A stretch of 64,000 nucleotides of DNA from Chrysophaeum taylorii (Eukaryota > Sar > Pelagophyceae > Pelagomonadales > Pelagomonadaceae). Below the pieces are notes generated by a model. It did not search any database and was not told where the DNA came from. It saw only the letters and a program-made list of their open reading frames with translations. The position numbers and the translations under genes are program-made. Below, in pieces: positions 59,119-64,000 of the stretch; the stretch's first letter is position 1; each line of letters opens with the position of its first letter. The DNA is taken from assembly GCA_029834535.1 (NCBI GenBank), contig JAQMWT010000320.1, positions 171,389 to 235,388 on the forward strand, given 5' to 3'.

Positions 59119-60633
59119 ATGTTGCTGAGCACGGCGCAGAAGGACGCTACAGCCGCTGCTGTGGACGAGTCCTCCTCAAACGACCCAAAGGAGACGACGA
59201 TTTCGCTCGAAGGTCGGAAGAAGATGAAAGAAAGCCGCGAGATCACCGAAGCAGAGATCCGCCGCTACGAAAGGTTCAATGGCTTCCAATCACTTATCGC
59301 GGTGGTGATGCTGTTCAGTGGAGCCGGAGGCAGCACTTTAGGTCTCCAACGAGCCAACGAAATGTGTGGGACGTCGTTTCGAGTCGTGCTAGCACTCGAT
59401 GCGTCGGACACCGCCAACAAGATTCACCGCAAGAACTTTCCGAATATTCCTGTGGTGCAGCACACGCTTTGTGGTCGCTATGTTACAACCTTACGGTTGA
59501 TCGAATCTTATTTACCTTACGCGGAATGGTCGTCGTCGATGTGTATCGCGTCGCCACCCTGCGTACACTCCGCTCTGTGCAACTTGACTTCCAGAGATGT
59601 TGGGAAGGGAGTCACCGCTACCCACTGGACGATGAAATTATGCAAGATGGCTGGTTTCTTCATGTGGTTGATAGAGCAGGAGGCCTCGATTATTTCTTAC
59701 GTTGCACGTTTGCACCCTTACGTGTACGTCGTCAATTTTTACGACATAACGCCCAGTTTGATGAGCTGTCGCGTGCGGTTGTTGGTTTCCAGCCATCCGC
59801 TCCATTTGCGCGCAGTTCCCAAGACTTGCAAGAATATGCAACAAGAGTTCGCCGCTGCGCTTGGCTACGCAGACGAACGGCATTTACTTCAGATGAACAA
59901 TTTAGGATCATCACGAGCCGCGACAGACGCAGCTTATACCGTTACGCGTGTCCCGCTTCGCGTAGGACCGCACCGTTCCGATTACAGATCTCTGAATCTG
60001 AAAATGACTTCGGAGTTGCTGACGATGCCCCTTGATTTTGATTGGGCCGGCTTCTCCAGGACGACCTCGTTGAAACACTTGGCGTCCGTCGTGCCACCAG
60101 ACACGATGGCCTTATTAGTTCTCGATCTGCACAACTCTGTGACCAAGGATTTTCACCTGAGCGGCGAGACATTGCCGTCCGCGTTGAGTCCTGCAGACCG
60201 ACCGTTTGATTATTATTTGCAAATCGATGAAACCACCCTTCGTCACGTACAAGTTCCGCTGTTAAACACGCGCACACGTGTCGTAAGATGGGTGTCGACT
60301 GATGATCTCCAAGATCGCACCAAATGGAAACCTCCAGAAGTGCCTTTGATTCCGCCTGCAACAGATGAGCCGGGGACGTCTCATGCTTCTTCTGCTGGCC
60401 CCCCCCGACAACCAAATTTGGACGTTCCGCCAGATCCCGAGCGAGATCGGGAACCGAAGATTAAGAGCGAGCCGAGTGTTCGTGTCAAAGGCGAGAGGAT
60501 CAACAAAAGCCACCCGGAAGTGAGACTAAAATACGAGAAAAGTTCGATGTGCCATGGAAAGATGCGCCGCGCGATGCTGATGGTGCACCGCTGCCGCAAA
60601 CTCCCGAGCATGTCAAGGATAACGAAGCGATGA
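59119..60633 (+). CDS. C5-cytosine DNA methyltransferase of copy 2 (open 504-aa frame)
   Basis: First methionine at 59119; the frame holds the full domain: motif I FSGAGGSTLG (residues 66-75), motif II LALDASDTANKIHRKNFPN, motif IV SPPC (~145-148), IEQE at the motif VI position, motif VIII CRVRLLVSS, motif IX LKMTSELLTMPLDFDW, VVPP. It differs from copy 1 at roughly ten residues across the domain (for example Q-K, H-R and N-T in motif II/III). The frame shifts only past 60540, in the linker before RT. About 500 codons remain open here, whereas every other coding part of this copy is broken. Methylates cytosine in DNA if active; nuclear action is inferred. Confidence 0.85.
   Translation: MLLSTAQKDATAAAVDESSSNDPKETTISLEGRKKMKESREITEAEIRRYERFNGFQSLIAVVMLFSGAGGSTLGLQRANEMCGTSFRVVLALDASDTANKIHRKNFPNIPVVQHTLCGRYVTTLRLIESYLPYAEWSSSMCIASPPCVHSALCNLTSRDVGKGVTATHWTMKLCKMAGFFMWLIEQEASIISYVARLHPYVYVVNFYDITPSLMSCRVRLLVSSHPLHLRAVPKTCKNMQQEFAAALGYADERHLLQMNNLGSSRAATDAAYTVTRVPLRVGPHRSDYRSLNLKMTSELLTMPLDFDWAGFSRTTSLKHLASVVPPDTMALLVLDLHNSVTKDFHLSGETLPSALSPADRPFDYYLQIDETTLRHVQVPLLNTRTRVVRWVSTDDLQDRTKWKPPEVPLIPPATDEPGTSHASSAGPPRQPNLDVPPDPERDREPKIKSEPSVRVKGERINKSHPEVRLKYEKSSMCHGKMRRAMLMVHRCRKLPSMSRITKR
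59302..60099 (+). other. Methyltransferase domain span in copy 2
   Basis: Region equivalent to 47897-48694 of copy 1, from motif I to the motif X-like VVPP. No frameshift or stop in the 266 codons. Confidence 0.9.
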
Positions 60634-61910
60634 AAGTGAAAATTCCTACGAAGGAAGAAGTTGACAAGGTTGTTCAGGAGCTTGGAATTCCTGACAATCC
60701 GCACTTAGATGACGATGCGAAGCTGATGCTCCGTCACTGTGTGCAATATTCTTGGGCCTTTTTCGACCCGATTATGAGACCTGTGGACTCGCCACCTGTG
60801 TCTCTACGATTCAAAGACGCGAATCCGCGACCGATTAAGATGACGCCCTACCGACTGACGCCTGCGAAGCTCGATTGTCTCCGCAAGCAGATCAGTGAGT
60901 GGTGTCGGGATGGAGTCATTCGTCCGGCCAACCTTGGGGCTTTCCTGTGTTGATGCTTCCGAAGAAAGGAGCTGAGATTGGAACGTCCAACGCGTTCCGC
61001 GCTGCAGTTGACTTACGTCAGCTCAACGATCAATTGGTCAATGACAGTTGGCCGAACATTCGACAAGAAGATGCTTTATTTTTCGCCATGCGACGATGGC
61101 GGACATGCATTGATATTAGATGGGGATACCACAACCTTCGTCTGGATCCGGCAGCGCAAGATGTCACGATGGTTAGCCCACTTGGCGCTCATAGTTTCTT
61201 GCGATTACCCTAGGTGTGAAGACGGAGCTCTTCTGCAAGCAAATGGCGAGCGACCTTCGAAATGGATGTATCGAGACTTGGTTGCGTTGACGATATTATG
61301 ATGGGATCCGACGATCTTCATCGACATTTACAAGTTTTGATCGAAGTGATGTGTCATTTGGCACAGAGAGGGTACATCGAACCGCGAAGTTCCACCTTCT
61401 CAAGGATGATAGAATTTCTGGGACACATTTCTACCCCAGAAGGCTTGAAGCCGAATCCGAAGACGCTGGAAGCACTGCAGAAGATGCCGATTCCAGGTAC
61501 TTTACCGAATACTTCCCGAAGACCCAGATACGCCTTTCATCGGCATGAGTAATTACTGCCGGCGATATGTGAAAGGCTACTCGAAGATCGTGGAACCGCT
61601 GAGACGATTATGCCTCGAAGGTGTAAAGTTCGAGTGGACGCCCGAGTGTCAGAAAGCTTGGGATACGATTATTGAAGCTTTTGGTTGATTCCGTGGAAAT
61701 TTACCACCCTGATTATGATCTGCCTTTTCAGACTGATCCGATGCTTCAAGGATGGACTTGGAGCATATCTCTTCCAGATTTGTCGAAGTCAAGGACGATG
61801 TGGGCGATGCGCTCCTCGCCAACTTTGACCCCTGAACTTGGTTACAAGCCGGAAAGTCACCGGAATGAGTATCCCTGACTGTCTCTCCGCAATCCGATAG
61901 ATCATGTCAT
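60549..61910 (+). pseudogene. Reverse transcriptase and truncated RNase H of copy 2
   Basis: Homology to RT passes through several frames: 60549-60953 (TPYRLTPAKLDCLRKQISEW), 60899-61213 (GFPVLMLPKKGAEIGTSNAF, CIDIRWGYHNLRLD), 61262-61552 (DDIMMGSDD with the first part of the YVDD-type box broken by a deletion; LGHISTPEGLKPNPKTLEAL), then short pieces. RNase H is lost: sequence jumps from VEVKDDV-equivalent (~61795) to LANFDPELGYKP-equivalent (~61835), a ~240-bp deletion that removes the conserved Glu and third Asp. Not functional. Confidence 0.9.
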
Positions 61911-61935
61911 CGAGACTGACGAGTTTGGAGAACCT

Positions 61936-63620
61936 TTGAACCACGCTTATTTGGTGTTCCAAGAGCTTCCCCGACCTGTTGATGACCGAGGAATTCCCGC
62001 CTCCGGCTGCCACTTCATAATGTCGTTTGTTACGACCGAACTGCCGGAAGAGGAAGAAGATCCTGAAAAGGATCCGATGAAATTGGCTACGTCTCACGCT
62101 ACGAGACAACGTCGGAAGAACCGTGCGCGCGATGAGCCACAGATCTTCAGGACGCAGCCGCTTACAAAGATTATATCGATAAGATACCCGATAATATGAC
62201 GCTCGCTGAGATCGCACGTGAGCAAGAATCTGATGCTACTTGCGAGGATATTCGCTACCGAATGGCCCAAGGTCAGACGCCGCGACGTTCCCGAGCGAAC
62301 GAACGATTTGAAGTTGCTAAAGACATTCTTTACCGCACTTCTGTTGATTTGCACCAGATGATTGTTGCCCTGCTACGTTGCGCAAGCGCATTATTCGACT
62401 CTACCATGACACTCCGGTTAACGGTGGTCATATGGGACGTCACAGTACCGTCCAGGCTATCCAGGAACGATTTTGGTGGCCCCACATGTCGAACGAAGTC
62501 GGAGTCTTCATTGCTGAATGTTTAGTTTGCCAGAAAGCTCGTACGCCTGAGCCGAAACGAGCTGGACTCTTGCAACAGCCTGTCTACGATGGTGATGGCG
62601 CTGTTCGCATGGATTTATTTGGACCTTGCCCAGCGCTGGTCCCGAGACGTATCTTCTAGTGTTTTTTGATCCGTTCTCGCACTTCTTGATTTTGGATGTT
62701 TTGAACGATAAGACTGCTGAGTCCGTTCTCGAGTCTTTTGTCATTAACATCCTCCTCAAGGGCTACTTGCCCCAGATGATTCGTACCGACAACGGTAAAG
62801 AGTTCGTGAACAAGTTGATGCGCGAGTTTTGCCATCTCTTCAACACGCGATACCAAACTACGATTCCCTATCATGCCCAGTCGAACCCGGCTGAGCGTGT
62901 GAACCGATTTATCAAGGCCTTCCTCCGTGCCTGCCTTCAGGGCCGGAACATCACGGATTGGCCCGACTTTGCCCATTATATTGCGTTTTGCTACAACCGC
63001 AAGTTTATTCCAGGCACGCAGATTTCTCCCTTTATGCTGCGCCTGAACCGTCAGCCGATGCTGCCGACTGACTACACGCTTATGGACTTTGATACGCGAT
63101 TATTGCCGAAGACTCGCTCTGATGCAGTCGCCGAAACTCGTGAACGATTGAAGTATTATACGAAGATCGTCCGCGAGGCTCGTGATAAAGCTTCGAAGAA
63201 ACAACGATTGGCCTACAATGCCGATCATGTCGATGTTGAATACAAGGAAGGATCGCATGTTTTGCTCTACATTCCTTTCCTCCAGAACAAACTTCGACCG
63301 GAATGGCGAGGACCGTTCATTATCAAGGAGCGCCTTCCCGGTCACCTATAGGATTGAGTCTCTCGACTCTCCGCCCGAAGAACGACGTTCATGGTCAGAT
63401 CACGCCTGTGATGGTACCCGATCGTTGATCAGGCCATCCGCAAACCCGAAGAAACCTTCCGTGATGATTATCAGCACGGTAAGTTTGTTGTTTTCCGGAT
63501 TCCTGACCGGAAGCGCTCTGATTGGCGCAAGAAGATTTATGTTGCTGAAGTTTACGAGCCTTACGATTACCAAAATGATCGTTGCTCTACATTTATTCCG
63601 ATTTGGGTGCGAACGATGAT
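61936..63620 (+). pseudogene. Linker and integrase of copy 2, frameshifted
   Basis: 61936-62199 matches the end of the copy-1 RNase H frame (LNHAYLVFQELPRPVDDRGI). 62196-62525 reads ATCEDIRYRMAQGQTPRRSR, showing CGA (Arg) at the place of the copy-1 stop. The HHCC part lies in 62378-62659, and the core with RTDNGKEF and NPAERVN in 62626-63351, each in a different frame; the first catalytic Asp (RMDLFGP) is cut off by a frameshift. The C-terminal YVAEVYEPYDY-equivalent is near 63540-63580, and the uninterrupted sequence past it shows the site where copy 1 has its SINE-like insert. Confidence 0.9.
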
Positions 63621-63922
63621 GTCGCTTATTTCAAGCCGACCTCTCACCTTCGCACCGCAAGCTCAAGCCCGAGTTCAAGGACGTTGACGGTCGCAATTTC
63701 ACCGACAAGTCCAAATCTCATCCAGCACAACTCCTTGTGTCACGGATTTCGCTCCGCACGAGATTGATGTGTTGGTCCCAAGTTTACTTTGCAGTGGTCG
63801 AGTTCCCTGAACCGATCATCACCCGCGTTTACAGAAGATTCGTTCACGAGATGCTCGTAAGGCGAAGCCGCGCTCCTCGCGCTAGCCGCCTGCTGGCAGC
63901 TCGAATTCTTACCAGGGAGTCC

Positions 63923-64000
63923 TGTGGCGGCAACTCCCGCCTCCTAAGGCTTACCCTCTTTAGGCCCTCAGGGCACCCTACTCCGTTCTGATGATGTCAG
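63923..64000 (+). repeat. 3' LTR of copy 2 (first 78 bp, cut by window end)
   Basis: TGTGGCGGCAACTCCCGCC restarts at 63923, right after a purine-rich CCAGGGAGTCC tract. It follows the 5' LTR but lacks ~15 bp near 63955-63970. The rest, and the right target duplication, lie beyond the window. Confidence 0.9.

Larger units (their letters stand above)
54018..64000 (+). mobile_element. Methyltransferase-carrying Ty3/gypsy retrotransposon, copy 2 (decayed, runs off window)
   Basis: Same family as copy 1 in the opposite orientation: 5' LTR 54018-54355, gag, protease, methyltransferase, RT, integrase, 3' LTR from 63923. Internal sequence differs from copy 1 by about 4% in the methyltransferase region by eye. 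Many single-base indels break the frames, and about 240 bp of RNase H are deleted near 61800. The methyltransferase frame remains open. The element cannot make its own RT, so it is non-autonomous now. Confidence 0.95.

Noticed and set aside
48911-60000. Methyltransferase as a host gene flanked by the elements
   Set aside because: It lies within the pol frame of both copies, inside the LTR and target-duplication boundaries, at the same relative place.

Overview
This window looks like nuclear DNA of a eukaryotic microalga, most likely a stramenopile of the pelagophyte/diatom type (inference). The support is: genes interrupted by short GT-AG introns, a 5.4 kDa-residue-scale surface protein built from PT-x-x-PS repeats with FG-GAP, C-type-lectin and REJ/polycystin-like parts, a TerC protein whose signal peptide ends in an ASAF-like motif (ASAL) as in plastid targeting of red-lineage secondary plastids, many trinucleotide repeats read as Asp, Ser or Ala runs, and LINE, SINE-like, Helitron/Pif1-like and LTR elements. 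No bacterial operons, CRISPR, rRNA or tRNA genes were recognised.

Layout. 1-356: 3' end of a gene. 357-16783 (minus): a six-exon giant gene, 5,365 residues in the model given here, whose phases all agree. 16.8-21.3 kb: repeats, a 5'-truncated LINE (about 18.3-19.8 kb) and empty sequence. 21.4-41.2 kb: a normal gene region with a two-pass propeller-like protein, a SAP/beta-helix-like protein, a coiled-coil membrane protein, an EF-hand protein, TerC, an ankyrin protein, a coiled-coil protein, a multipass membrane protein and an ABC transporter. 42.1 kb to the end: two large LTR retrotransposons of the Ty3/gypsy order of domains.

The retrotransposons are the main discovery candidate. Copy 1 (42142-53691, minus strand) is complete: LTRs begin TGTGGCG and end CGCCACA and are flanked by the 5-bp target duplication GTCAT. 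Copy 2 (54018 to beyond 64000, plus strand) lies head to head with it, 326 bp away. Between the protease-like region and the reverse transcriptase both copies encode a C5-cytosine DNA methyltransferase domain with recognisable motifs I, II, IV, VIII and IX, and a changed motif VI (IEQE in place of ENV). In copy 2 the methyltransferase frame stays open although gag, protease, RT, RNase H and integrase are broken. Copy 1 has a TGA stop between RNase H and integrase exactly where copy 2 has CGA, a CpG-to-TpG change of the sort made by deamination of methylated cytosine.

Copy 1 also records later insertions: 995 bp with a decayed Pif1/Helitron-type helicase inside its 3' LTR, and a 333-bp SINE-like insertion with a 10-bp target duplication and (TTAG)n tail that cut off the end of the integrase frame. 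The tail resembles the 3' end of the LINE at 19.78 kb. All identities here come from reading motifs by eye; no database search or alignment program was run.
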